Shown: positions 27,300-36,887 of the stretch, one piece after another
How positions within the stretch are numbered: position 1 is the first letter of the stretch
How the letters are laid out: the number at the start of each line of letters is the position of its first letter
DNA from: Calditrichia bacterium
GTDB taxonomy: Bacteria; Calditrichota; Calditrichia; RBG-13-44-9; J075
Length of the DNA: 64,000 nucleotides
Assembly (NCBI GenBank): GCA_020635015.1
Contig: JACKAP010000010.1
Location: 1 to 64,000, forward strand
Reading direction: 5' to 3'
The notes under the pieces: model-generated
Databases searched by the model: none
Told to the model about the DNA's origin: nothing
Seen by the model: only the letters and a program-made list of their open reading frames with translations
Made by a program: the position numbers and the translations under genes

Positions 27300-29255
27300 C
27301 TAGCGGACCAGCATCATTTTCTTCACTTCGCGAAATTCTCCTGCCGCAACTCGATACAGGTAAATCCCACTGGGTAAATCATTCGCATTAAATTCGACTT
27401 CATGTAAACCGGCAGGCATTTTTGTATTGACTAACGTTTCTATCTTCTGACCCAACAGGTTGAATATTTCGATGCTTACCGGCGCAGATTGCGGTAATCT
27501 GTATTTGATATTGGTTGTTGGATTAAACGGATTGGGATAGTTTTGGTATACGGTAAAAGTTTCCGGAATCTGTTGCGCATCTTCAATTCCGCTTGGATCC
27601 TGTGCAACACCACTCACCGGAATGGCAATGATATCCGCATTTGAAGCATTACTGACGATCCGGATGAACCCGCGATAACTTCCCGGAAAAGTTGGGTGAA
27701 AATTTATCGAAACACTTTGGCTTTCACCCGGAGAAATTGCAAAACTGTTTATCGGCGTTGTGAAAGCACTATCGGTAATGAATATGTCGTAAACATTCAA
27801 AAGAGCTGAGCCGGTATTCAATATCTGCATGGTTTTTTGGGATGTTGACCCAACAGCAGTGGTATCAAAAACAATCGAATCCGGAGTGGCTGCGATAAAA
27901 GGAATCGATAAGTCGCTCACTACATATCTTGCCAGTGCAATATCATTATAGCTGGCATTTGTAAATCCAGCCAGGACAACTTTTCCATCGTTCTGAAAAT
28001 CCAGCGCGTTTGCTTCATCATAAGAAGAACCGATTGGCGTACTTAAATACCCGGTTGAAGTGAAACTTGTATCCGGCAATCCATTTGGGGTATAACGAAG
28101 CAGAATAAAATCTCGGGGAAACCATAATGCTCCAGAACCGGATGTACCGCATACATATATTTTCCCATCAGCTGAAATTTTCAAATCGTATCCGGCATTA
28201 TAATGCCTGTTGGGATTCGGCTTGGTTACGGTTATTCCGTTTGTACCAAATGTTGAATCTGCATTCCCTTCCTGATCCAGCCTGGAGAGAAACAATATAT
28301 CATCATTGTCTGCATCATAAATTTTTCCGGTTACAAACAAGCTGTCATTCTTGATGCTGAGACCATATATCGTTGATACATCATTAAATACGGAAGGCAA
28401 CAAGGTACCGTTATTTCCGAAACCTGGATATGGGTTCCCTGAGGTATCCAATTTTACCATTAAAACCTTATCACCAAAAAGCGGGGTGCTGTAATAACCA
28501 TACCCGAATCCCACGATGGTACCGTCACTAAGCAAATCAACCGTTCTGATTGATTCATACTGAATAGTGGCATCAATTACCGTATATCCGTTTGTGCCGA
28601 ATGAACTGTCAAGCGTTCCGTCTGAGTTAAGGCGGGTAAAGAATGTTGCGGTTAAAGGAACCGAATAAGTTCTGCCCGCTAACACAATTTTGCCGTCACT
28701 TTGAATCGCCATTGCATAACATTCTTCTTCATACCCACCGTAGGAAGTTAAAAAATAGCCATTGTTGCCAAAAGTAGGATCCGGAGTTCCATCCGGTAAA
28801 AAACGAGCTGCAAAAAACTCCGAGTTTGAAGGGGTCACATAGCATGTTCCGGATACGATAACTTTCCCATCCGGTTGTAATCCCATTTTATATGAATAAG
28901 TATCTACACCATACTGCATGATAGAAATTCCACCCGAGCCAAATGTCATATCCTGTGACCCATCATTTAATATCCGCATTAAAAGACCAGCCGCTGTCGT
29001 TCCGTTAAAATATCCGGTTCCGCATATGATCATGGTATTATCAGACAGTACGACCATATCTCTGGCGACATCATGCAGCGATCCTGGTGAAAAAATAGCG
29101 ATGCCATCCGAGTCAAAAGTTGGATCCAGCATCACCGTCTGAGCGGATGCAAAAGTCGTTAATAGCAGTGCACTAATGATCGCTTTAATTAGGTTGCGCT
29201 TCATCAGGATACAAAGATTGGACAACAGCAGGGAAAATAAAGTAAGAATCTTCAT
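27300..29255 (-). CDS. Secreted delta-60 repeat protein with T9SS sorting domain
   Basis: This 651-residue protein has an export signal (IISALLLTTFASAQT). It carries about eight delta-60 repeats, each ending in a D-G-T-x-D-x-S-F-G-x-N-G type loop (for example LNSDGTLDSSFGTNGYT). A choice-of-anchor-like beta domain (residues about 465-560) follows, then a C-terminal type IX sorting domain (YPNPFNPTTNIKYRLPQ and LPSGIYLYRV). It is expected to be exported by the T9SS and attached to the surface or released. The start at 29255 has AGGAG seven bases upstream; an internal Met at 29204 would give a shorter signal peptide. The ligand or partner is unknown. Confidence 0.9.
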   Translation of the reverse strand: MKILTLFSLLLSNLCILMKRNLIKAIISALLLTTFASAQTVMLDPTFDSDGIAIFSPGSLHDVARDMVVLSDNTMIICGTGYFNGTTAAGLLMRILNDGSQDMTFGSGGISIMQYGVDTYSYKMGLQPDGKVIVSGTCYVTPSNSEFFAARFLPDGTPDPTFGNNGYFLTSYGGYEEECYAMAIQSDGKIVLAGRTYSVPLTATFFTRLNSDGTLDSSFGTNGYTVIDATIQYESIRTVDLLSDGTIVGFGYGYYSTPLFGDKVLMVKLDTSGNPYPGFGNNGTLLPSVFNDVSTIYGLSIKNDSLFVTGKIYDADNDDILFLSRLDQEGNADSTFGTNGITVTKPNPNRHYNAGYDLKISADGKIYVCGTSGSGALWFPRDFILLRYTPNGLPDTSFTSTGYLSTPIGSSYDEANALDFQNDGKVVLAGFTNASYNDIALARYVVSDLSIPFIAATPDSIVFDTTAVGSTSQKTMQILNTGSALLNVYDIFITDSAFTTPINSFAISPGESQSVSINFHPTFPGSYRGFIRIVSNASNADIIAIPVSGVAQDPSGIEDAQQIPETFTVYQNYPNPFNPTTNIKYRLPQSAPVSIEIFNLLGQKIETLVNTKMPAGLHEVEFNANDLPSGIYLYRVAAGEFREVKKMMLVR

Positions 29256-29280
29256 AAATACTCCTAAATTAAAGACAATT

Positions 29281-30861
29281 TTATTTCAACGATATCGCCC
29301 CGGTCGGGCAGGCGGCGACACAAGCTGCGGCCGTCTTCTCCAATCCCCGCCCCAGACTTTCGTTGAGCGGTACCCCCACTTCGATGTCAAATCCTCTGCC
29401 GAGAAAGGTTAACCCGTAGGTTTCCCCGGCTTTTTCGGTAATCCGGATACAAAGGCCGCATTGAATGCATTTCCCTTCTTCGAAAATGACCAGAGGATGG
29501 TCGGTGCGGGTTTTGACATACTGACGTTTGCTCCCTTTGTAGTTTTGGGCATTGGCTTTATAGATTTCGGCATAGCGGCGCAATTTGCACGAATCCGTTT
29601 TCAAACATCCGCAATGCAGGCAGCGCCCCGCCTCCAAATGAACCGCTTCCGGGGAAGGAGCTTTCTTATCCAGTTGTGGGGTAAACAATTCCGGCCCGGC
29701 GGAAATATTGTGGAGTTTTTTTTGATCATCGATATATTGGTTCAGTTCCTGCTGATCCATCTTCCGGAGACGAAGGTTGAATTGATCAGAACCTTTGGAA
29801 ACAACCCCATACCGCAAAAATTGATCCACCGACAAAGCCATTGATTTACCATGGGCAGCGGAGCGAACCGCCATTTTACCGGGATGGACGGCCCCGCCGC
29901 CGGCAAAGACGCCTGGCAGATTGGTTTCGAAGGTTTCCCTGTCGATTTGAATGCCGTTTTTTGCGATTGCGACCGGCAGCGTGAGCATTCCGTCCGGGTT
30001 TATTTCCCCGATTGCCAGGATGATGGCATCATGCTGTTCCTGCAATGCGTCCAGAGTGATTTGAGCGCCCAGCGCGGTATTCATCTCAAATACGGCACCG
30101 AGATTGCGTATGAGATCGATCTCGGCATCGAGCACCGACCGGGGCAATTCGGCTTCCGGCACCCCATAGCGCAGCATCCCGCCCGGTTCGGCATTTTTGT
30201 CGAAAATCGTGCAGGCATGGCCCTCCTGCAATAAATAGTAGGCAGCCGACAAACCGGCAGGCCCGGAACCAATGATCGCAACCTTTTTTCCGGAAGGCGC
30301 TTTGCAAGGCGGCAGATACGGGGTATTGCTCTCCAGATCGGCTTCGGCGACATAGCGTTTTAAGGCACAGATCGATAATGCACCGCCCACCTGGCGCAGG
30401 CGGCAGCCGTTTTCGCAGGGCGCACTGCAAATATAACCCAGCACCGCAGGCAGGGCGATCTGCTGTTTGACGGTCATCAAGGCTTCCCGCAATTGGCCGG
30501 CTTCGATAAAGTGGTGCATCATGGGAATATTCATGTGGGCCGGGCAGGTGCGCTGACAGGGCGCCAGGCACTCGCCGCTATGGTCGCTTAACAGCAGTTC
30601 CAGGGCCGTTTTCCGGGCCAAATGCACGGCTTCGCTGTCGGTATCGATATCCATTCCCGCAACGGCAAGGGTCGAACACGCCGGCAGGATGCTGCCGTTT
30701 TTTTTGTCTTCAACCACACAAACCATGCACGATGCAAAATGCGGATACCCCTCCAGGAAGCACATGGTGGGAATGGATATCCCCAACTGGCGGGCCGCCT
30801 GCAGCAAGGTGCTGCCTGCGGCTATTTCTACAAACACATGGTTGATTTGTAATTTGATCAT
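29281..30861 (-). CDS. GltD-like iron-sulfur flavoprotein without the NAD(P)H domain
   Basis: This 526-residue cytoplasmic protein is layered. An N-terminal [2Fe-2S] domain has C34, C45, C48 and C62. A C98/C102/C106 cluster and GltD-type cysteines C145, C149, C153 come next. An FAD Rossmann motif reads IIGSGPAGLSAAY (about 196-208), and C-terminal ferredoxin-like cysteines sit at 414-425, 465-471 and 514-518. After HDAIILAIGE (278-286) the chain goes almost at once to LPGVFAGGGAVHPGK (315-329). The roughly 130-residue NAD(P)H-binding domain that sits there in glutamate synthase small subunits is absent. It probably exchanges electrons with the NuoF/HydB-like protein encoded next to it rather than with NADPH. 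The partner relation is inference. Confidence 0.82.
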   Translation of the reverse strand: MIKLQINHVFVEIAAGSTLLQAARQLGISIPTMCFLEGYPHFASCMVCVVEDKKNGSILPACSTLAVAGMDIDTDSEAVHLARKTALELLLSDHSGECLAPCQRTCPAHMNIPMMHHFIEAGQLREALMTVKQQIALPAVLGYICSAPCENGCRLRQVGGALSICALKRYVAEADLESNTPYLPPCKAPSGKKVAIIGSGPAGLSAAYYLLQEGHACTIFDKNAEPGGMLRYGVPEAELPRSVLDAEIDLIRNLGAVFEMNTALGAQITLDALQEQHDAIILAIGEINPDGMLTLPVAIAKNGIQIDRETFETNLPGVFAGGGAVHPGKMAVRSAAHGKSMALSVDQFLRYGVVSKGSDQFNLRLRKMDQQELNQYIDDQKKLHNISAGPELFTPQLDKKAPSPEAVHLEAGRCLHCGCLKTDSCKLRRYAEIYKANAQNYKGSKRQYVKTRTDHPLVIFEEGKCIQCGLCIRITEKAGETYGLTFLGRGFDIEVGVPLNESLGRGLEKTAAACVAACPTGAISLK

Positions 30862-30903
30862 CTTTGAACCAATGGAAGTATTATTGTTGATTATCAGCGT
30901 ATT

Positions 30904-31113
30904 ATTGCCACAGAGACACAGAGTCCACGGAGAACTGACAACTGAAAACTGACTACATTGTTTAAAAAATTTTTTGCCTTTATAGATTTCTCACAAACTA
31001 CGTTCGAAATGACGGCGTTGCGTCATTCCGAAGGCATAGCCGAGGAATCTGTAATTTTAAAAGATGTAATATACAGTATACCAACTCTGTGCCCTCTGTG
31101 TCTCTGTGGCAGA
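30904..31113. repeat. Family D palindrome, split by a B element
   Basis: The left arm GCCACAGAGACACAGAG (30909-30925) and its inverse CTCTGTGTCTCTGTGGC (31093-31109) are the two halves of a family-D palindrome. A family-B element sits between them. Confidence 0.7.
30951..31081. repeat. MITE-like element, family B copy 3 (nested in D)
   Basis: It begins CTACATTGTTTAAAAAA and carries TTTCTCACAAACTACGTTCG and CGTCATTCCGAAGGCATAGC. It ends near ATGTAATATACAGTATA. Position and arms show insertion in the loop of a family-D palindrome. Confidence 0.7.
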
Positions 31114-31143
31114 AGTTAAAAAAACTTGATTTTCAAACAATCC

Positions 31144-33513
31144 TTAGCCAACCTCAACAGCCTCAACCGGGCAGACCTGCCGGCAGCGGTCGCATTTCGT
31201 GCAGACCTGCACATCAATTTGGTGTTTTTCATATGCCCGGGCCGCGATCGCCCCGACCGGACAGGCCTGGGCACATTTGGTGCAACCGATACAGGCATCG
31301 GTAATGGAATATACGATCATATCGCGGCACTTGCCAGTGGGGCAGCGGCCCTCGATATGGGCTTGATATTCACTGCGGAAATATTTCAGGGTAGTTAATA
31401 CCGGGTTGGGCGCGGTCTTTCCCAGGCCGCATAAACTGCCGGCAGCAACCGATTGGCTCAATTGTTCCAACTTTTCCAGATCACCTTCCTGCCCCTGACC
31501 GGCGCACAGCCGGTCGAGGATTTCCAGCATCCGCTTGGTGCCGATCCGGCAAAAGGTACACTTGCCGCAGGATTCCGCCTGGGTAAACGACATGAAATAG
31601 CGGGCAATATCCACCATGCAATCGGTTTCATCCAGCACCACCATGCCGCCGGATCCCATGATGGCGCCGGCCGCTTTCAGCGCTTCAAAATCGACCGGCG
31701 TATCGGCCAGTTCTGCCGGAACGCATCCCCCGGAGGGACCGCCGACCTGAATGGCTTTCAGTTTTTTGCCGTCGCGGACCCCGCCCCCGATCTCCTCCAC
31801 AATCTGGCGCAGGGTCAGTCCCATCGGAACTTCCACCAGGCCGCTGCGCATCACTTTCCCGGCCAGGGCGAAGGTCTTGGTACCTTTGCTCCGGGGGGTG
31901 CCGAGCGCGGAGAACGCCGCCGCGCCGTTGCGGATAATCCAGGGCAGTGAAGCAAATGTCTCGACATTATTGACCAGCGTCGGTTTGCCCCACAATCCTG
32001 CTTCGACCGGATAAGGCGGACGCAAGCGGGGCATGCCCCGTTCACCCTGGATGGAAGCGAGGAGGGCGGTTTCTTCACCGCAGACAAATGCCCCGGCGGC
32101 GGAAGCGATTTGCAGATCGAAGTCATGCCCCGACTGCAACCGGTTTTGTCCCAGGTATCCCCGCGCTTTACAAATCGCCAAAGCGTCACTGATCCGCTGA
32201 ATTGCCAGGGGATATTCCGCGCGGATGTACAAAAATCCGGATTTGGCCCGCAACGCCAGCGCAGCGATCAGCATCCCTTCGATCACCCGGAAGGGGAACG
32301 ATTCGAGGATCATCCGGTCCATAAAGGCGCCGGGATCGCCTTCATCGCCGTTGCAAACGATATATTTGACCGGGTCTGCCGCTTCGGCAACCATGCGCCA
32401 TTTCTTGCCGGTGGGAAACCCGCCCCCTCCCCGGCCGCGCAAGCCGCTTTCTTCAACGGTTTCGATGATCTGTTGCGAAGAGCGGTTTTTCAGACATTCA
32501 TCCAGCGCGGCAAACCCGCCCCGGGCGCAGTATTCGTCGATATCGAGCGGATCCAGTTGTCCGGAATGCTCGGTGACAATTTGCTTTTGCGGCGCGATAT
32601 AGGCGGCATCCGCGCCGAACCGCGTGTCGATGGCAGCATGAGTGGGCGGCTCCCAGACCCGGCCGGTCAGGAGTCTGTCCAACAGGTCATAGACTGCAAC
32701 CCGGCCTTTTCCCGAGAGCGATTTGGGACGGAAGTGTCTCAGCAGAATGCCGGGAATCTGTGCCGGGGTTACTTGTCCGTATTGGAAGTCGCGGCCGTTA
32801 TGGGTTGAGATCTCGAGCAGCGGCGCCTGATAGGCGATGCCGCTACAACCCACATTTTTTAAGGTTACCGCGAGATGGTGCTGATCGATCTGCCGCCGGA
32901 TTTCCGCATACACCTTGTGCGCCCCGGAGGCATCACAACTGGCGCACCGGCACATCCGCACTACGCCCGAGGTCTCGCTTTTCCGGAACGGTGATATCGC
33001 TTTGTCATGATTCCCCAGGCCATTTTGCGACGATAGAAAATCTGCCAAAATATTGGACACCCGGTTGGAGGTTAAATGCCCGTAGGTGATGTGGTCAATC
33101 TGAACCGCCGGCGCCAGCATACAACAGCCCAGGCAGGCAACCTTTTCGATGGTAAACAGATGATCCTTATCCGTATCCTCATGCTCCGGGATATCAAGCT
33201 CCTGCTTGAAGGCATCATAAATGGTATCCGCCCCCATCACGTGGCAGGCGGTTCCCACGCAAAGCTTGATCCGGTGGCGGCCGGCCGGCTGAAAGCGGAA
33301 TTGGGAATAGAAGGTTGATACGCCGGATATCGCGGCGGGGGTGATGTCAGTTAATTCGCACACCTGGCGCAGGGCATCCACGGGAAGGTAGTTGTATTTC
33401 CGCTGAATCGCCTGCAAGATGGGGATGACATGGCGGGCCTCCCGCCCGATCTCCCGGACGATCAATGCGATGTCAGCGGGGTCTATTACAATATGATTTG
33501 ATTTTTTTTCCAT
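31144..33513 (-). CDS. Fused NuoE-NuoF / HydB-like NADH dehydrogenase subunit
   Basis: This 789-residue protein fuses several redox modules. A NuoE thioredoxin-like [2Fe-2S] domain comes first (C85, C90, C127, C131). A second thioredoxin-like cysteine set follows (C188, C190, C193, C223). Next is a NuoF/HoxF domain with FMN and NADH motifs GLRGRGGGGFPTGKKW (358-372) and CNGDEGDPGAFMDR (387-400), and [4Fe-4S] ligands C649, C652, C655 and C695. The C-terminus is a two-cluster ferredoxin (C741-C751, C771-C781). This layout is that of HydB/HoxF/StnB-type subunits with a fused HydC/NuoE. It would oxidise NADH or reduce NAD in the cytoplasm. No hydrogenase or formate dehydrogenase catalytic subunit is in the window; the natural partner is the flavoprotein downstream. 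Confidence 0.88.
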   Translation of the reverse strand: MEKKSNHIVIDPADIALIVREIGREARHVIPILQAIQRKYNYLPVDALRQVCELTDITPAAISGVSTFYSQFRFQPAGRHRIKLCVGTACHVMGADTIYDAFKQELDIPEHEDTDKDHLFTIEKVACLGCCMLAPAVQIDHITYGHLTSNRVSNILADFLSSQNGLGNHDKAISPFRKSETSGVVRMCRCASCDASGAHKVYAEIRRQIDQHHLAVTLKNVGCSGIAYQAPLLEISTHNGRDFQYGQVTPAQIPGILLRHFRPKSLSGKGRVAVYDLLDRLLTGRVWEPPTHAAIDTRFGADAAYIAPQKQIVTEHSGQLDPLDIDEYCARGGFAALDECLKNRSSQQIIETVEESGLRGRGGGGFPTGKKWRMVAEAADPVKYIVCNGDEGDPGAFMDRMILESFPFRVIEGMLIAALALRAKSGFLYIRAEYPLAIQRISDALAICKARGYLGQNRLQSGHDFDLQIASAAGAFVCGEETALLASIQGERGMPRLRPPYPVEAGLWGKPTLVNNVETFASLPWIIRNGAAAFSALGTPRSKGTKTFALAGKVMRSGLVEVPMGLTLRQIVEEIGGGVRDGKKLKAIQVGGPSGGCVPAELADTPVDFEALKAAGAIMGSGGMVVLDETDCMVDIARYFMSFTQAESCGKCTFCRIGTKRMLEILDRLCAGQGQEGDLEKLEQLSQSVAAGSLCGLGKTAPNPVLTTLKYFRSEYQAHIEGRCPTGKCRDMIVYSITDACIGCTKCAQACPVGAIAARAYEKHQIDVQVCTKCDRCRQVCPVEAVEVG

Positions 33514-33663
33514 TGAGAATCATTTTCGAATATCAGCGGTTAATTGCCACAGAGACACAGAGTTCTTGGTGCGGCCTATGGCTGCAACCAAATGGTGAAT
33601 GCATAATGTTCATCGGTAAATACTCATTGTCAACTTCGTAATTTAGTCATTACTCCATATTTA

Positions 33664-33747
33664 ATAACCCCTCTAAATCTCCCCTTACCAAGGGGAGACT
33701 TTCTAGTTTCCCCCCTTGGTAAGGGGGGACGGAAGGGGGGTAAAAAA
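33664..33747. repeat. Hairpin repeat (CCCCTTACCAAGGGG type)
   Basis: Two stem-loops, CCCCTTaccAAGGGG and CCCCCCTTggtAAGGGGGG, are joined by a short linker. A half family-D word (CCACAGAGACACAGAG) lies upstream at about 33548. Together they fill the 325-bp gap between the two redox sub-blocks, where I see no gene. Confidence 0.55.
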
Positions 33748-33838
33748 GTAGACCATCTTTACTCATGTATGGATCACCGCTATAAAACTATGCTAAAACA
33801 ATAAAGTTTGGCCTAGGGCCGTACAAAAAACTGACAAC

Positions 33839-35548
33839 TTATGTACCATCCTGATTGAGCACAATACAATAAAGATACTCCTTCCCGCGAACATAAATCC
33901 GCCCGCCGACAATCGCCGGGGTGCAATCGGATTTTTCACCCAGGGAAATTTCCGCCACGGGCTGGTAGGTATCGCCCGGCTCAAAAATAACCAGCACCCC
34001 GCCGCTGTCCATGGCATACACCCGGTTTCCGGCGAGCACCGGGGAAGCGTAGCAGCCGTAATCCAATTCAGCCTCCCACAGTTTTTCTCCGGTTTTGGCA
34101 TCCAGGCAACTCAGGAGACCGTAACTGGTGGCGAGGAAAACATACCGGTCGGTGGCCAGCGGGCTGGCGGTATCCGGCAGATCCCCGTCGAATTCCCAGG
34201 CGATTTCCGGCTGGCTGCCGTTCAGCCGAATGGCCACTGCCGCGGCATTCTCATTCGCGGCATATACCATGCCGCCGGCAAACGCCGGCGAGGGCCCCAT
34301 TTCGCCTCCCATGCAATCCAGAGTCCACAATCTGCGACCGCTTTGGGGATCATAAGCATCTACGGTTTTACTGTTTGCCAAGATCAATTGCACACCGTTT
34401 TCAGTATTAACGCAAATCGGGGACGACCAGGAAATATCGCTGCGCGGCACTTCCCAGGCGGTTTTGCCGGTCGCCGCTTCCAGCGCGTACAATTTTGAGT
34501 TTGAATTCTGGTCATATTGGACGAATAACATTTGCTGGTACATGATCAGGGAGGATGCATGCCCGTAATGATTGTCGGGAATCCCGAGATCGCGGGTCCA
34601 GATTTCATTCCCCGTCATATCGAAGCAGATTAACTCTCCGCTGGCAAAGATCGCACACACATAGCGCCCGTTCGTCGCCACCGACGGCGAGGCGTAGCCG
34701 GGATATGTTTCCAGGTCCGGCAGGGAAGCGCTATCGGCGGTAAATCCCACCGCTCTTTGCCACAGGATTTCCCCGGAAGCGGTGTCGAAACAATAGACTT
34801 CCCGAAGGTGTTTATCGCCGCCGGTCAGGAAAAGATGGTTTTCCCAAACCACCGGAGAACTTAAACCGGGCCGGGGAACCGGCACTTTCCAGACAATCGC
34901 ATGGGCGCTGTCGATGATTCCATCCCCCGGCACATCTTCAGCGTTGGCCACCCCGTTGCCGCCGGGACCCCGGAAATTGGGCCAAAATTTAAGCGGCTCA
35001 TTGTTAAGGGCGATTGTTTCCGTTTCTCCACTCTCCGCAAAAGCGCCGCTCATTTCGCGGTAGGATAAGATCGCAAAGATGACCGCCAGGCCCAGAATAA
35101 ACACGCTCAATCCCACCACCCAGTTTCGCGCCTGCTCCAGGGCTTCCCAGGCATTATTGCTGTCCGGGAAATCCTCCGGATTGGGCGCTTGCCGCTGCAG
35201 ATTTTGCATAATTTTTAAAGCCGCCAGCATGACGATCACACCGATCAGCAGCAAAACACCTCCGCTACGCAACTGCCATTGATGCACAAAATAAGCCTTG
35301 CGCGATAGCAGGTGCAGCGCCCGGATCTGCTCGCGCAGCGCCGCATCGCCGGGATTTTGGTCCAACCGCTTCACCAGCGTCTCCAGCGCCTGGCTATGAA
35401 GTGGATCGATGGCCCGGGTCTGCAGATAATTGGCGATCAGTAAAACGCAAATAATCAGCGAAAATACAGCTGCCACGACGGCCACCGTCCGGCACACCGC
35501 ATAGACGGTTTTTTCGTGCAGATTAAATTTTTGGATCAGGTCATTCAT
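33839..35548 (-). CDS. Membrane-anchored PQQ-like beta-propeller protein
   Basis: This 569-residue protein has three hydrophobic segments in the first 165 residues (about 17-43, 90-112, 140-165). It then has a propeller of the PQQ-dehydrogenase-like fold beginning WPNFRGPGGNG. Tryptophan-docking repeats are visible: GEILWQRAV, NEIWTRDLG, GKTAWEVPR, GRRLWTLDC and GEKLWEAELD. Many such proteins do not hold PQQ and act as scaffolds or sensors outside the cytoplasm; BamB-like roles are also possible. A second protein of the same design is at 39223-40812. It lies 28 bp from the polyferredoxin gene, so it is likely in one operon. Confidence 0.8.
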   Translation of the reverse strand: MNDLIQKFNLHEKTVYAVCRTVAVVAAVFSLIICVLLIANYLQTRAIDPLHSQALETLVKRLDQNPGDAALREQIRALHLLSRKAYFVHQWQLRSGGVLLLIGVIVMLAALKIMQNLQRQAPNPEDFPDSNNAWEALEQARNWVVGLSVFILGLAVIFAILSYREMSGAFAESGETETIALNNEPLKFWPNFRGPGGNGVANAEDVPGDGIIDSAHAIVWKVPVPRPGLSSPVVWENHLFLTGGDKHLREVYCFDTASGEILWQRAVGFTADSASLPDLETYPGYASPSVATNGRYVCAIFASGELICFDMTGNEIWTRDLGIPDNHYGHASSLIMYQQMLFVQYDQNSNSKLYALEAATGKTAWEVPRSDISWSSPICVNTENGVQLILANSKTVDAYDPQSGRRLWTLDCMGGEMGPSPAFAGGMVYAANENAAAVAIRLNGSQPEIAWEFDGDLPDTASPLATDRYVFLATSYGLLSCLDAKTGEKLWEAELDYGCYASPVLAGNRVYAMDSGGVLVIFEPGDTYQPVAEISLGEKSDCTPAIVGGRIYVRGKEYLYCIVLNQDGT

Positions 35549-35576
35549 GCGTACTCATATTTTTGAATAGACTTTA

Positions 35577-36887
35577 TTAATAATGTCTAATATTTTCCAG
35601 GCGCTGATGTTCATTGGGACAGTAACTGAAACAGCGGCCGCAGGAGAAGCAAGCTGCCCGGTTCGGTTCATATTCGGTACTCGTTCTAAAAATCGATAGC
35701 CCGATGAGCTTGACCCCCAATATCAAACCGAGAAAACCGCCCAGCAGCCAGCCTCCGATGCGGAAGCGCTTCCGGATGATGCCGGCTTCAGCGAAGAGCG
35801 TCTCCGCCGGAGTACCGCTTGAACGAAACGTGAGGGTTTCCACGGTGGTCCCGGCGGTGCCGGTTCGGTTTTCCAGGTCAATTTTCTCCGCCAGGCTCAC
35901 GGTGGGATGCATTTTGGAAAGGAACACATCCAGGCGGGAAAACGTCCCGCCTCCGATGGCTATCATAACGGGCACGAATATCAGCAATACGCCGAGGCGG
36001 CGGATCCCCTGCTCGCGGGTTACCGGCAGTTTTTCGGGGGTCGGTTTATCGATGGCGCCCATCGGGCAGGACGTTTCGCACAGCCGGCACACATGACAAC
36101 TGTCCGGGGTGATCGTCAAATGTTTTTTGGATAATTGCGACATCCAGCCGAGCAAAACCCCGTAGGGGCAGAGAAAACGGCAATAGGGACGGGCGACGAA
36201 GATGCTCAAGGCGACGAAACCGATCGAGTAGAGCATCATCCCGAAATCGTTGCCCATGCGGAAAATCGAAACAAAGGGATCGTAGCGGCAGATGAGGAAG
36301 GCGGACCCGGTTGCCGCAAACAAGACCGCAAATCCCAGGTACACATAGCGAAAAAGGCCCAGCACTTCCTGCAGCCACCCGGCGACCGGAACCGGTTTCA
36401 CCATCACCAGATCCTGAACCGCGCCCAACGGACAAACCGCCGCGCAGAAGGTGCGGCCGAAGAACAGGGTAAATATCAGCGGAATCACGAAGAAGGCCAA
36501 CACCGTCAGGGGAATGACATAATCCGAGAGAAACAACGCCGCGGAGACGTTCTGCAGCGAGCCCACCGCGCACACGCAGCCCTCCCGGATAAAACCGAAG
36601 TAAATAACCGAAAACACCGCCATCGCCCAGATGGCCCGGCGGGAGCGTTTTTTGAGGGCAAAATAGCTGGTCAATCCGAGCGCAACGGCCAGCACAAACA
36701 CATCCATCCATTCGCGCCCGGTGCTTCGGGGCGGGGGCGTCTGGGTCGGGGGCTGTTGATAGCCGCTCTCAAACTCCGGTTTGGGGAAACGGGCCGGGTC
36801 CTGCGCAAGCGCGGCGGAATTGATCAGGCAAATCGCCAGCAGAATAAACATTACCCATGATTTCGGTCTCACAACGGCCCGGCTCAT
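35577..36887 (-). CDS. NapH/NosR-like membrane polyferredoxin
   Basis: A protein of about 436 residues has an N-terminal signal or anchor (WVMFILLAICLINSAALAQ), several transmembrane helices and cysteine sets. CP motifs in loops are FCAAVCPLG and YCRFLCPYG. [4Fe-4S] sites are CHVCRLCETSCP in the middle and CFSCGRCFSYCP near the C-terminus. NapH-type proteins oxidise quinol and pass electrons to periplasmic ferredoxins. The start at 36887 overlaps the stop of the NapG-like gene as ATGA, so the pair is coupled; the longer frame to 36980 lies inside that gene. The terminal electron acceptor is not known. Confidence 0.83.
   Translation of the reverse strand: MSRAVVRPKSWVMFILLAICLINSAALAQDPARFPKPEFESGYQQPPTQTPPPRSTGREWMDVFVLAVALGLTSYFALKKRSRRAIWAMAVFSVIYFGFIREGCVCAVGSLQNVSAALFLSDYVIPLTVLAFFVIPLIFTLFFGRTFCAAVCPLGAVQDLVMVKPVPVAGWLQEVLGLFRYVYLGFAVLFAATGSAFLICRYDPFVSIFRMGNDFGMMLYSIGFVALSIFVARPYCRFLCPYGVLLGWMSQLSKKHLTITPDSCHVCRLCETSCPMGAIDKPTPEKLPVTREQGIRRLGVLLIFVPVMIAIGGGTFSRLDVFLSKMHPTVSLAEKIDLENRTGTAGTTVETLTFRSSGTPAETLFAEAGIIRKRFRIGGWLLGGFLGLILGVKLIGLSIFRTSTEYEPNRAACFSCGRCFSYCPNEHQRLENIRHY

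Noticed and set aside
31144..33513. Hydrogenase or formate dehydrogenase operon
   Set aside because: HydB/HoxF-like subunits occur in both, but no HydA, NiFe large subunit or molybdopterin enzyme is found nearby.
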